58,610 nucleotides of DNA, from NCBI GenBank assembly GCA_035532835.1, contig DATKQG010000061.1, positions 1 through 58,610 of the forward strand. The letters are read 5' to 3'. The stretch comes from Candidatus Dormiibacterota bacterium. Lineage in GTDB: Bacteria; Vulcanimicrobiota; Vulcanimicrobiia; Vulcanimicrobiales; Vulcanimicrobiaceae. This document shows, piece by piece, positions 16,558-25,281 of this stretch. Numbering within the stretch: the first letter of the stretch is position 1; each line of letters starts with the position of its first letter. Below the pieces are notes generated by a model. The model was given only the letters and a program-made list of their open reading frames with translations. It was not told where the DNA came from and ran no database searches. The position numbers and the translations under genes were made by a program.

Positions 16558-17295
16558 ATGATCGTTTGGCTGAGCCGAATACCGAGCGTCGTCTCGTTTC
16601 TACTGGTCGTGGGCTTCACCGACGGGCTTGCGTTGGCGGCGATGTTTGCTGCAAGGCGTTGGGCGAATCGTCGGCGGCTCCCAATGGGGCCGCCGATCGT
16701 GAGTGCTTGGGCAACGGTAGCAGGCGGCTTATGCGGCCTGCTTTTTGCTTTTGCCATCGCGACGTTATGGTCGCAACTCCGCGCGAGCGAAACGAACCTC
16801 GATGCGGAGGCGACGGCGGTTCGCCTCGCAGCACGCGATGTCTCGAGCGCGCAAGTTCCCCTTCTACGCGCGTACGTCGAAGCGTCGGTGCGCGAATGGC
16901 CCAGTCTGTGCGGCGGCGGGTCGTTCGCCGCCTCGCGGAGCGCGCTCGTTCGCTTCGAACGCGAGGCGAGTCCGCGCAGTCCCGAATACGCTGCCGACCT
17001 GTCCGCGCAAATCGATGCGCTGGAGCGGACGCGTTTTCGCCGATTGAGATCGTCGCAGCCGACGGTTCCCGACGAAGTATGGGTCGCGCTCGTGGTGTTG
17101 GCGCTCGCCGCGATCGTCGTGTTGTCGATCGCGAACCCGGAACGTCTAGCGTTGCACGTCGCGCTCATGCTGGTCGTCGGCACCGAACTAGGTGCCCTGT
17201 TTTGGGTGTTGACGGTACTAGAACTACCGTTTTGCGGTTCGACCGGTATCGGCTTGAGCGCGCTCGCGAACGCACTTCAAGCGATCGGTCTATAG
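16558..17295 (+). CDS. DUF4239/bestrophin-like membrane protein
   Basis: A 245-residue integral membrane protein with two N-terminal hydrophobic segments (VVSFLLVVGFTDGLALAAM; VAGGLCGLLFAFAIATLW), a soluble helical middle rich in Arg/Glu, and two C-terminal segments (VALVVLALAAIVVLSIA; ALMLVVGTELGALFWVLT). It ends in an LELPFCGSTGIG motif like the DPFxG-type tail of DUF4239 proteins. Function is unknown; channel-like proteins have been suggested for the group. It starts 15 bases after the hydratase stop and may share its transcript. Confidence 0.65.
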   Translation: MIVWLSRIPSVVSFLLVVGFTDGLALAAMFAARRWANRRRLPMGPPIVSAWATVAGGLCGLLFAFAIATLWSQLRASETNLDAEATAVRLAARDVSSAQVPLLRAYVEASVREWPSLCGGGSFAASRSALVRFEREASPRSPEYAADLSAQIDALERTRFRRLRSSQPTVPDEVWVALVVLALAAIVVLSIANPERLALHVALMLVVGTELGALFWVLTVLELPFCGSTGIGLSALANALQAIGL

Positions 17296-17302
17296 GCTGC
17301 GA

Positions 17303-17536
17303 ATGCGCCGTTGGGAGACGCTGGCCGCGCTGCTGGCCGTGATCGTTGCGAGCCTGGCGGCACTCCACGTTCCGTATCGATTGGCGTTTGCGCTGATCGC
17401 AATCGCCCTGATCCTCGTGGTTGGGGCCTCGCGCATCCGTACCGGTATGCTCCGGCGCCCGAAGACGCGTCGTTTTGACGCGACCGAGCGCGCCGAGCGC
17501 ATTCGGGAAGAGCGCGATCGCCGCTTCGGACGCTAG
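17303..17536 (+). CDS. Small membrane protein, unknown function
   Basis: A 77-residue protein with two closely spaced hydrophobic helices (LAALLAVIVASLAALHV; LAFALIAIALILVVGAS) and a highly charged basic/acidic tail (ATERAERIREERDRRFGR). It starts seven bases after the DUF4239-like gene. No family is recognised; the compact operon position supports that it is real. Confidence 0.6.
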   Translation: MRRWETLAALLAVIVASLAALHVPYRLAFALIAIALILVVGASRIRTGMLRRPKTRRFDATERAERIREERDRRFGR

Positions 17537-17585
17537 CGCGGCCCTTCCGGGAGTCATTCCCACCGGCGGCGCCGAAGTTGCACGC

Positions 17586-17864
17586 ATGGTTACCGCGTTC
17601 ATCCTCATGAATGTCGAGCGTCCGAGACTCAAGTCCATCGCCGACGACCTCCTCGCCATAGACGGCGTTGCCGAGGTGTACTCGGTGGCCGGCCCGTTCG
17701 ATCTGGTCGTGATCGCGCGCGTCAAAGAGCACGAGCAACTGAACGATTTAGTGACCGAGCACATCGGATCGCTCGAAGGCATCGAGAGCACCGAGACGTT
17801 AATCTCGTTTCGCGCGTTTGCGAAAAAAGACTTAGGGCTGCTCTGGGACATCGGTGTGGACTAA
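17586..17864 (+). CDS. Stand-alone RAM (Lrp/AsnC effector-binding) domain protein
   Basis: A 92-residue protein that is all effector-binding domain (MVTAFILMNVERPRL ... VAGPFDLVVIARV ... IESTETLISFRAF), without the helix-turn-helix of Lrp/AsnC regulators. Such stand-alone RAM proteins bind amino acids or related ligands and form ring oligomers. ATG 17586 was chosen because it starts the first beta strand. The next gene begins one base after its stop. Confidence 0.8.
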   Translation: MVTAFILMNVERPRLKSIADDLLAIDGVAEVYSVAGPFDLVVIARVKEHEQLNDLVTEHIGSLEGIESTETLISFRAFAKKDLGLLWDIGVD

Positions 17865-17865
17865 C

Positions 17866-18789
17866 ATGAGCGTTCGATCTGCCGGCAGCCCGCTCCAGCG
17901 CCATGCCGTTTTCGGCTTAGGCGGCGTGGGCGGCCTGATCGCCACGTTGCTCTCGGCGGGAGGCCATAGCGTCACGGCGATCGTTCGCAGCGATCCGAAC
18001 GAGCGCATGGACGTCTCCTTGGAGCGGCCCGACGGCGCGATCGTGCGGGGCACCATTCGGTCGGTCACCGCGCTAGACGGTGAGGTCGACGTCCTGTGGA
18101 TCGCCCCGAAAGCGACCCAGCTACGCGATGCGCTCCACGCCGTCGCTTCCTTGCGGCCGAGCTTGGTGGTGCCGCTGCTCAACGGGATCGACCACATGTC
18201 GGTGCTTCGCGACGCGTTTGGCAACGACGTGCTCGTACCGGCGACGATCTCGGTCGAAACCGAGAAGCTTGCGCCCGGGCGCTTCCGTCAGAGCAGCCCC
18301 TTCATCAATCTCACGCTCGCCGAGAACGCTAAGGCGGTACTTGCCCCGGCAACGCAGACGCTCGCCGGATTCGGCGTCGACGTTCGATATATCGACGACG
18401 AACAGACGTTATTGTGGTCGAAGCTGGTGTTTTTGGCACCCTTAGCATTAGCGACGTCGGCGGCGGGAGAGCCGCTCGGCTTCGTGCGGGATACGCCCGA
18501 GTGGCGCGAGCGCTTAGAAGCCGCCGTTCGCGAGGTCGCCGCCGTTGCGCTCGCGTGCGGCGCATCGGTTGAAGCCCACGGTGCTCTCGAATTGATCGGG
18601 CGCGCCAATCCCGGTATGCGGAGTTCCATGCAGAAGGATGTCGAAGCCGGCCGCGAGCCCGAACTCGATGCCATCGGCGGAACGATACTACGCGCTGCCC
18701 AAGCGCACGGCATACCCGTCCCGACGATCGAGGATCTCATCGAACGCACGCGAGCGCGGGTTGCCGCGCGGGCGGCATCCTCGTCTTGA
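17866..18789 (+). CDS. Ketopantoate reductase family (PanE/ApbA) protein
   Basis: A 307-residue Rossmann-fold reductase: AVFGLGGVGGLIATLLSAGG near the N-terminus binds NADPH, and the C-terminal domain carries the conserved lysine segment LLWSKLVFLAPLALAT and the later GRANPGMRSSMQKDVEAGR-like PanE signature. It would reduce 2-dehydropantoate to pantoate for CoA synthesis, though paralogues act on other substrates. ATG 17866 follows the previous stop by one base; a GTG at 17854 is an alternative. The stop overlaps the next start (TTGA). Confidence 0.82.
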   Translation: MSVRSAGSPLQRHAVFGLGGVGGLIATLLSAGGHSVTAIVRSDPNERMDVSLERPDGAIVRGTIRSVTALDGEVDVLWIAPKATQLRDALHAVASLRPSLVVPLLNGIDHMSVLRDAFGNDVLVPATISVETEKLAPGRFRQSSPFINLTLAENAKAVLAPATQTLAGFGVDVRYIDDEQTLLWSKLVFLAPLALATSAAGEPLGFVRDTPEWRERLEAAVREVAAVALACGASVEAHGALELIGRANPGMRSSMQKDVEAGREPELDAIGGTILRAAQAHGIPVPTIEDLIERTRARVAARAASSS

Positions 18790-20381
18790 CCGAATTGTTC
18801 CAACCCGCGGAGCGGAGCGAGCGACTCGTTCGGCCGCTGGATTACGTGCTGTCCATCGGCATCGCGCTTGCGTCGTTCGTCACGCTGTTCGTCAACTATT
18901 GGCTGCCTGCCGGGAAGATCTTCGACGAAGTCTATTTCGCGAGAGCGGCAGAAGATTACCTGACGCGGCAATACATCTACGAAAATACCCATCCGCCGAT
19001 CACCAAGCTGCTGATCACGCTCTCGACGATGATGTTCGGCGGCATGCACGGCGGCGATAACGCGCACGGTTGGCGTTTTCTCGATGTCGTGTTCGGAGCG
19101 GCCTCGGTATGGCTGCTCTACATCCTCGCAAAACGCGTGACGAAATCGTCGCTGTTTGCGTCGTATGCCTCGATCCTGTTCGCCGTGGACGGCATGCACT
19201 TCGTGCAATCGCGGATCGCAACGCCGGAGAGCTTCGTCTGTTTCTTTTCGATCGCGTCGCTCTACACGTTTCTGCGCTATTGGCAAGCGGTGCAGGCGGA
19301 CACGCCGTTTGCGCTGGTTGGCCGCGAGTGGCTGGTGCGCGGCATCGGCGCCCTTGCCTGCGTCGTGCTCGCCATCGCCGGGACGCTCGTACGCTTTCCG
19401 CACGAGTCGCGCCCGGCCATCGTGCTGTGCATCGTGTGGGCTTGCGCGGGGCTCTATCTCGCCTACCGATTGTTGCTCGAACCGCGCTGGCTCGCTCCGC
19501 GCGCGCCGGCTGCAACTCCCCGTGAACGGTCCGGGCTTTGGCTCGCGCTCTTCGCGACCTCGATCGCGCTGCTGGTCACGAGCAAGTGGTACGGCATCAT
19601 GTCGTACGGCGTCGCGTTCGTGGTCGTACTCGGCGTGTGGTTTCAACGCAAGCGCCCGGCCCGCTGGGGGAATCCACGCGCGTTTCCGCTCGACGTGATC
19701 TTCTGCGTCGTCGTGTTCGTGACCGGGAGCATCTACGCGGCGGCTTATACGCCGCAGTTCATCGGCCTCTCCGATCAACCGACCTCGGCCCCCCGCGCGT
19801 ACACGTTTACCGACGTCGTCACGATGCAATACAACGCCTTTGAATACCACGAGCACCTGAACGACGGCGGCCGCAACCAGCACCCGTACGCCTCAAAATG
19901 GTGGCAGTGGCCGCTCGATCTACGCCCGATTCTTTACGCCGCCGAATACGGCGGCAGCGGCCCCACCGCAACCGCGGCGATGGTGTACACGCTCCCCAAC
20001 CCGCTCATTCTCTGGCTAGGGTTGCTCACGGTCCCCTGGATCGGATTTCTTGGGTTGCGCGAGCGCAACAAGGGATACGCGCTGATCGTTCTTGCGTACC
20101 TACTGCAGTGGCTCCCATGGATGGCCTCGCCGAGAATTGCGTTCGCGTACCACTTTTACGTCGACATTCCGCTGATCTGTCTCTGCAACGCGATTGCCGC
20201 ACAACGCTTCTGGCTGATGATGCGCGAATACGGGCGCGACGGCATAGCCGCGCGCGCCGTCGTCGTGGGATATCTGTTAGCGGTCGTCATATCGTTCGTC
20301 TACTTCTACCCGATCCTCGCCGGCGTCACCATCCCCACCCACGCCTGGATGCAACGCATGTGGCTGCACTCGTGGATTTGA
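18786..20381 (+). CDS. PMT-family (GT39) dolichyl/polyprenyl-phosphate-mannose protein mannosyltransferase
   Basis: A 531-residue polytopic membrane enzyme starting at TTG 18786. The conserved acidic pair in the first extracytoplasmic loop (IFDEVYFARAAEDYL) and the following YENTHPPITKLL are hallmarks of PMT enzymes, as are the many hydrophobic spans. These transfer mannose from a polyprenyl-phosphate donor to Ser/Thr of exported proteins. Several exported proteins in this window have Ser/Thr/Pro-rich linkers that could be substrates; this is inference. Confidence 0.85.
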   Translation: MTELFQPAERSERLVRPLDYVLSIGIALASFVTLFVNYWLPAGKIFDEVYFARAAEDYLTRQYIYENTHPPITKLLITLSTMMFGGMHGGDNAHGWRFLDVVFGAASVWLLYILAKRVTKSSLFASYASILFAVDGMHFVQSRIATPESFVCFFSIASLYTFLRYWQAVQADTPFALVGREWLVRGIGALACVVLAIAGTLVRFPHESRPAIVLCIVWACAGLYLAYRLLLEPRWLAPRAPAATPRERSGLWLALFATSIALLVTSKWYGIMSYGVAFVVVLGVWFQRKRPARWGNPRAFPLDVIFCVVVFVTGSIYAAAYTPQFIGLSDQPTSAPRAYTFTDVVTMQYNAFEYHEHLNDGGRNQHPYASKWWQWPLDLRPILYAAEYGGSGPTATAAMVYTLPNPLILWLGLLTVPWIGFLGLRERNKGYALIVLAYLLQWLPWMASPRIAFAYHFYVDIPLICLCNAIAAQRFWLMMREYGRDGIAARAVVVGYLLAVVISFVYFYPILAGVTIPTHAWMQRMWLHSWI

Positions 20382-20421
20382 GATTGAACTACAGTTTTAC
20401 AAGAAATGCCGCGACCGTAGG

Positions 20422-20805
20422 ATGAAAAGCGTGCCATGCCCGCTGATGCGGCGCTTGTTTTACCTTTTCTACGATCGACGAACGCTTGGATTTGTCTTAT
20501 TTCTCGCTGGAACCAGCGAAGTATTTCGGCAAGCGCGCGAAGGGGCTCTTGAGGCGTTTTGTGTATTCTTGGGTCTGACCGCTATGTATTTGCTTGATGT
20601 CGCTTTTTTCGTGGTGCGCCGTAAGGGAGCGCTCTCCGCGCGCACCATCGCGGTGGCGACGGCAACAGCCGTTACCTACGAAGTCACACTTACCATGCCA
20701 ACATTTCGCCTTGAAGAACAAATCGTCGGTTTGATCGTCTTGGTTCCTACGTTTGCGTATCTCTATGGTGTTTTTGTTTGGGGTGATGGGAAGCCGAGCG
20801 GATAG
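20422..20805 (+). CDS. Small polytopic membrane protein, first of a tandem pair
   Basis: A 127-residue protein with about four hydrophobic segments (LGFVLFLAGTSEVF; LGLTAMYLLDVAFFVV; TIAVATATAVTYEV; IVGLIVLVPTFAYLYGVFVW). No family is recognised. About 100 bases downstream lies a close paralogue, roughly 60 percent identical by eye, that is interrupted by a stop. The region has lower GC than its surroundings. An in-frame ATG at 20446 (MRRLFY) aligns with the start of the paralogue and could be the true start. Confidence 0.6.
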   Translation: MKSVPCPLMRRLFYLFYDRRTLGFVLFLAGTSEVFRQAREGALEAFCVFLGLTAMYLLDVAFFVVRRKGALSARTIAVATATAVTYEVTLTMPTFRLEEQIVGLIVLVPTFAYLYGVFVWGDGKPSG

Positions 20806-20903
20806 AAGGCGCTGCTGTAGGCTCTCCTCGATGTGATGGCCCCTCACATCTTAGCTCGGGGGCTCATCGCAGGGGATCCAGAAAGCAACGGTGGCCTTTT
20901 TTG

Positions 20904-21263
20904 ATGCGCTGATTATTTTACGGCCTCTACGATCGGCGATCCGCCGGGTTCGCATTATTTCTTGGTGCGACGTACGACGTATTTCTTCAGGCACGCGGAA
21001 ACAATCTTGAGGCTATGTTGCTTTTTGTTGGTTTGTCTGCCGTGTTCTTGTTGGACGTTGCGTTTTTCGTAGTGCTTCGTAAGGGGGCATTTAACGCCCG
21101 AGTACTTGCTGTAATAGCAGGGGCTGGTATTACTTACGAGTTCATGCTCGTGACGCAAAGGGTATCTTTGGAGGGCCAAATTATCGGTGTAGCGATGTTG
21201 GTGCCGATGTTCGCATACCTCTACGGTATGTTTATCTGGGGCGACGCAAAGCCAAGCGCGTAG
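20904..21263 (+). pseudogene. Tandem paralogue of the small membrane protein with TGA at codon 3
   Basis: Read from ATG 20904 the frame is Met-Arg-stop-Leu-Phe-Tyr and then open to 21263, aligning along its whole length with the preceding gene (both end FVWGD/FIWGD then KPS). The TGA at 20910-20912 stands where the intact copy has an Arg codon (CGC), as one C-to-T change in a CGA codon would produce. A restart at ATG 21015 would give 82 residues lacking the first hydrophobic segment. It is called a recent pseudogene, with a shortened product possible. Confidence 0.65.
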
Positions 21264-21280
21264 TCTCAGCTAGGTGCCAT

Positions 21281-23026
21281 CTACGGGAGATCGATGCGGT
21301 AGAGGTCGCCGCCGTCGATCCAGAGACGTTGCATTTGCCCGGCGGCCGGCGTATCAAAGCGAACGCGCGAGGTGCCGGAGAGAAACGAGCCGTCCTTCTG
21401 CGGACGAAGCGGGCTTATGCCGTCGAAGGTGAGCCGGTCTCCAACGATGATCGTACGCACGATAATGGGCTGCCCCCAGATAACCGCTTCGTAGCGCCCG
21501 ACGAGCGCATTCCACGATGCCGGGTGAGAGAAGCTGCGCGGACCCGCGTATCCCGCCTTGTAATAGAGTTTCGAACCGTTGTTAAATCCGTACACCTGCC
21601 GCTGTTTGTCGCGATGGAAAGCGGTGTAGAACATGCGCAGGCGCGGATCGTGCGTGGCGAACGTATCGTCGCTTTGCGGGAAGACCGGATACGTGGCACC
21701 GTGCAGGCTCGTCGTCAACTCGCGGCCGTCGGCTGCAAACGCGATCGTGGATCCGTCGGTCGCGGTATAGGTTCCGGCGTACTGCGCGGGGTCGGGCACG
21801 ATGTTCGGGGATGGCGGCGGCGCTGGCGCCGCGGGTAGCGCCTGCCCGAGTTGTTGCGCGCGCAATACGGCCATCGCGTACTTCACGATCGCGCACGGAT
21901 GCAATGGCGATTCGACGAGGTTCGCCATCGCGATCGCCCCGAAACCGCGGGTGAGGTTGGCTTGCATGCAGGCGGTGTAGCCGGAGACCCCGCCGGTGTG
22001 CCCGATGAGATGGTCGCCGTCTTTGTGAAAGATCGAGAGCCCGTAGCCGTACTGCTTGTAAAAGCTCGGCCACTCCGCCATCTCGATGCCCGCGGCACCG
22101 GCCGGCTTGCCGTTGGCAAGATGGTCGGCGTTCGTCATCGCCAAGAACGATGCGTGTGAGATCAACGTATGGCCGTCGGCGGTTTTACCGCCGTTTAAAT
22201 ACAACCGCATGTACGCCGCCATGTCGGCGGGAGTGGAGATCACCGAGCCGGCCGGGTCGACGAAATCGTAGTTCTGCGCGGCGATCAGCGCCGGATGGTC
22301 GAGTTGCGGGCGGTCGATGTCGCGAACCTCATACCCCGTTGCGGTATCTTCCATATCGCGGGGCGTGAAGTATGCCGACGAGTGCGCCATGCCGATCGGC
22401 GCGAAGACGCCGGAGGCAAGCTGCTCCTGCCACGGCGCCTTGCCGACGGCTGCGACGACCGCGCCGATCGTCGCGAAGCCGTCGTTCGAATACGCCCATG
22501 CCGTTCCGGGTTGGAAGATCTCATGCGCGTCGCGTAACGCGGCGACCGCGAACCCGTACGACGAGACGAACGTGTAATCGTCGGGAATACCGGCCGTATG
22601 CGAAAGTAATTGATGGATCAGAATCGGTTTGCGGGCGCCTTGGATGCGCCACCACGGCAGATAGGTCGTGACCGGCGCCTGCAAATCGATCAACCCTCGA
22701 TCGTGCATCTGCAGCAGCAGCAGCGTCGTCATCGATTTTGAGATCGAGCCGATCGGAAAGCGCGTGTCGGGCGTAACCGGCGCCTTCGTATCGAGGTTCG
22801 CGTATCCGGCGGTGATGATGCGCAGCGTATGCGTGCGGTCGGTGATCGCCACCGACATGCCCGGTGCCCCTTGCTCGGCTAGCGCGCGCGGAGCGTAGGC
22901 CGCGATGGCTGCGAGCGCTTCATCCATCGTCGGCGCCGCGCTCTGGGCCCGCGACGAGATCGGCGCGAGCGTCGTGAGAACGAAAGCCGCCGCGAGGAGA
23001 CCGCTAGAAAAGCGAGAGTTGCGCAT
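21281..23026 (-). CDS. Exported serine hydrolase, beta-lactamase class C / penicillin-binding family
   Basis: A 581-residue protein with a signal peptide (FSSGLLAAAFVLTTLAPISS). The active-site SxxK is in GSISKSMTTL and the second motif is YSN (AWAYSNDGF); HTGGVSGY in the later part may supply the third motif. Such proteins hydrolyse beta-lactams, D-amino peptides or esters. The C-terminal 180 residues form a beta-rich accessory domain (YAGTYTATDGSTIAF). ATG 23026 was chosen because GGAGG precedes it; it overlaps the exonuclease stop by 23 bases, so the two are coupled. Confidence 0.85.
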   Translation of the reverse strand: MRNSRFSSGLLAAAFVLTTLAPISSRAQSAAPTMDEALAAIAAYAPRALAEQGAPGMSVAITDRTHTLRIITAGYANLDTKAPVTPDTRFPIGSISKSMTTLLLLQMHDRGLIDLQAPVTTYLPWWRIQGARKPILIHQLLSHTAGIPDDYTFVSSYGFAVAALRDAHEIFQPGTAWAYSNDGFATIGAVVAAVGKAPWQEQLASGVFAPIGMAHSSAYFTPRDMEDTATGYEVRDIDRPQLDHPALIAAQNYDFVDPAGSVISTPADMAAYMRLYLNGGKTADGHTLISHASFLAMTNADHLANGKPAGAAGIEMAEWPSFYKQYGYGLSIFHKDGDHLIGHTGGVSGYTACMQANLTRGFGAIAMANLVESPLHPCAIVKYAMAVLRAQQLGQALPAAPAPPPSPNIVPDPAQYAGTYTATDGSTIAFAADGRELTTSLHGATYPVFPQSDDTFATHDPRLRMFYTAFHRDKQRQVYGFNNGSKLYYKAGYAGPRSFSHPASWNALVGRYEAVIWGQPIIVRTIIVGDRLTFDGISPLRPQKDGSFLSGTSRVRFDTPAAGQMQRLWIDGGDLYRIDLP

Positions 23027-23996
23027 GGTCCTCCAAATACTCCGCATCGATGCCGAGCCTACGCAAACGATGCACGAAATCGCGCCAGCCATGATTGAGC
23101 AGCACCTTACGCGGTGCCGCTAGCTCGATGTAGCGCAGGAGCGACGGATAATCCGCATGGTCCGAAAGCGCGAATGCCCGTTCGACCCCGTAGCGGTAGT
23201 GTGCGCCGCGATCGAGCGCCCATCCCGTCAAGACCGCACTGCGCAACGGCTTTTTGTGGATGCGAGCCGGAAGCTCTTTGCCGGACGGCGGCCACACCAG
23301 CACGCGATCGCCCGCAAACGTCGCCTCGTCGTACGCCTCATAGGCGGGAAGCTGGATGCCGCGCTCGCGATAGACGCGCGACATCGCGTCGATGCTGTGA
23401 TGCACCGTGAGCGCGAGCCCGGCCTCGCCGAGAATCGCCATCGCCTCCTGCGCCTTACCGAGGGAGTATGCGTAGAAAACCGGGACCGTGCCGGCCTCCA
23501 GCGCGGCACGAGCAAACGCCGCCATCTCGCCCGCAATCTCTTCGCGCGGCGGAAAGACGTACTGCGGCCGCCCGAACGTGCACTCCATCAGCACCACGTC
23601 GCACGGCTTGACTTCGGTCGGCTCCGTCGTGAGCGAGGGCGCGAGCTTGAAGTCGCCGGTATAGACGAAGCGCCCCGTCTCGCCTTCAACCAAGAGCTGC
23701 GCGCTGCCCAGGACGTGCCCGGCCGAGAAGAGCGTGAAGCGGTGCCCGCCTTCCTCCCAGGGCTCGTTGAAAGCGTGCTCCTCGAAGACCACGGGTGCGC
23801 GATCGGGGCGCTTGGCCCGGCGCGGAAAGCGCACGCGGCAGATGGCCGCCGTATTGGGCGAGGTGACCACGGTGCGGTGCTCGCGAGCGTGGTCGGCGTG
23901 CCCGTGCGAGACGTAGCAGCGCTCGCGCGAGCGCATGCTATCGACCCACAGATCGGGGCCCTCGAGGTAGAGCGATTTTTCACGGAGGCGGAACAC
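23004..23996 (-). CDS. MBL-fold exonuclease, SNM1-like / ligase-associated Exo
   Basis: A 330-residue metallo-beta-lactamase/beta-CASP type nuclease. The metal motif HGHADH lies in CYVSHGHADHARE; SAGHVLGSAQ, YTGDFKLAP and LSDHADYP supply the later ligands. Proteins of this exact size and N-terminus (LYLEGPDLWVDS) are annotated as ligase-associated DNA exonucleases and accompany Lhr-Core, MPE and an ATP-dependent ligase elsewhere. Here it is separated by about 19 kb from the Lhr/MPE pair. GTG 23996 is the start. No ligase is in view. Confidence 0.82.
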   Translation of the reverse strand: MFRLREKSLYLEGPDLWVDSMRSRERCYVSHGHADHAREHRTVVTSPNTAAICRVRFPRRAKRPDRAPVVFEEHAFNEPWEEGGHRFTLFSAGHVLGSAQLLVEGETGRFVYTGDFKLAPSLTTEPTEVKPCDVVLMECTFGRPQYVFPPREEIAGEMAAFARAALEAGTVPVFYAYSLGKAQEAMAILGEAGLALTVHHSIDAMSRVYRERGIQLPAYEAYDEATFAGDRVLVWPPSGKELPARIHKKPLRSAVLTGWALDRGAHYRYGVERAFALSDHADYPSLLRYIELAAPRKVLLNHGWRDFVHRLRRLGIDAEYLEDHAQLSLF

Positions 23997-24065
23997 GGTA
24001 CGAACGAGTGTTCGCCGCGGCCGCCCCGAAAACTTCGCCGTACGCGTGCGGTCTAAAGAAACACT

Positions 24066-25028
24066 ATGGCACGCATTTACGACAATCTTGCCGATACGTT
24101 CGGCAATACTCCGCTCGTGAAACTCCCGAGGCTCGGGAAAGGCCTTCCCGGCACAGTGCTGGTCAAGATGGAGTCGTTCAACCCGGCCGGCTCGGTGAAG
24201 GATCGCATCGGCGTCGCGATGATCGAAGCCGCCGAGCGCGACGGCCGCCTGCTTCCAGGCATGACGATTCTCGAGCCGACCAGCGGCAACACCGGCATCG
24301 CGCTCGCCTTCGTGGCGGCCGCCAAAGGCTACTCGTGCATCTTAGTGATGCCCGACACGATGACGATCGAACGGCGCAGCCTTCTCAAAGCCTACGGCGC
24401 GCAAGTCGTCCTAACGCCCGGCGCAGACGGCATGAAAGGCGCGATTGCCAAAGCCGAAAGCATCCGCGCGACCGCGCCGGCCCGCTACTTCGTCCCGCAG
24501 CAATTCGAGAACCCCGCAAACCCGGAGATCCATCGCCGCACGACAGCCGAGGAAATCTGGCGCGATACCGACGGAGCCGTCGACGTCTTCGTCGCCATGG
24601 TCGGCACCGGCGGCACGATCACCGGCGTCGGCGAACTGCTCAAAGAGCGCAAACCCGGCGTGCGCATCGTCGCGGGCGAACCCGACGCATCGCCGGTCCT
24701 TTCAGGCGGAGCGGCGGCCCCGCACAAGATCCAAGGCACCGGTACCGGCTTCGTTCCAAAGGTTCTGGATACGAAAGTATACGACGAAATCATCCGCGTC
24801 ACCGATGCCGATGCGATCGCGATGGCGCGCCGCGCCGCGCGAGAAGAAGGCATGCTCGTCGGTATCTCCGCCGGTGCCAACATCTGGGCGGCACTGCAGA
24901 TTGCCGCGCGTCCCGAGATGAAGGGCAAAACGATCGTCACCATCGCCTGCGATACCGGCGAACGCTATTTGAGCAATCCGGTCTTCACCGAACAAGAAGC
25001 CGTCATCGTCGAACCCGCGCTGGCTTGA
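24066..25028 (+). CDS. cysK: Cysteine synthase A (O-acetylserine sulfhydrylase)
   Basis: A 320-residue fold-type II PLP enzyme. The Schiff-base lysine is in [11 protein letters not shown], the substrate loop is [11 protein letters not shown], the PLP phosphate-binding loop is [12 protein letters not shown], and the family C-terminal [14 protein letters not shown] is present. It makes cysteine from O-acetylserine and sulfide. It is the closest gene to a large structured repeat that begins 15 bases past its stop. Confidence 0.93.
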   Translation: MARIYDNLADTFGNTPLVKLPRLGKGLPGTVLVKMESFNPAGSVKDRIGVAMIEAAERDGRLLPGMTILEPTSGNTGIALAFVAAAKGYSCILVMPDTMTIERRSLLKAYGAQVVLTPGADGMKGAIAKAESIRATAPARYFVPQQFENPANPEIHRRTTAEEIWRDTDGAVDVFVAMVGTGGTITGVGELLKERKPGVRIVAGEPDASPVLSGGAAAPHKIQGTGTGFVPKVLDTKVYDEIIRVTDADAIAMARRAAREEGMLVGISAGANIWAALQIAARPEMKGKTIVTIACDTGERYLSNPVFTEQEAVIVEPALA

Positions 25029-25043
25029 TGGGGTGTGCCGAGG

Positions 25044-25201
25044 CCCGGTTGCGGGGCGGGACACACCGTTGGGACGGGGACGCGCGCGTTTTTCACATCC
25101 ATGTGAAAAACGCTACTCCGTTCGTCGTCGCTCCCGCCCTCCGGGCTCCGCTCCTCCCTCACAGGCCCCGTGCCAACGGTGTAACCCGCCCCACAACCGG
25201 G
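25044..25201. repeat. Structured intergenic element A: 36-bp outer stem with inner hairpins
   Basis: Outer arms 25044-25079 and 25166-25201 are complementary at 32 of 36 positions. Inside, gcgtttttcacat (25086-25098) and atgtgaaaaacgc (25101-25113) form a perfect 13-bp hairpin, and gccc-tcc-gggc (25136-25146) a smaller one. Read on the minus strand both loops show GGA, and the larger hairpin's core is ACATGGATGT. It fills the gap between cysK and the asparaginase gene. It is not a simple terminator: no U-run follows the outer stem. Possibilities are a non-coding RNA, a MITE-like element or a double-stranded mRNA tail. Confidence 0.7.
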
Positions 25202-25281
25202 TCCTAGCAGCCTGCGGGCGGGGCGAGCCGTTTCGTCGCGAATAGGCCCAGGTCACACTTAACGAAGGAAGTTAGAACGCT

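Noticed and set aside
20910-20912. TGA as recoded selenocysteine in the tandem membrane-protein copy
   Set aside because: The intact paralogue has arginine there and no Cys or Sec logic applies; no hairpin of SECIS type follows closely.
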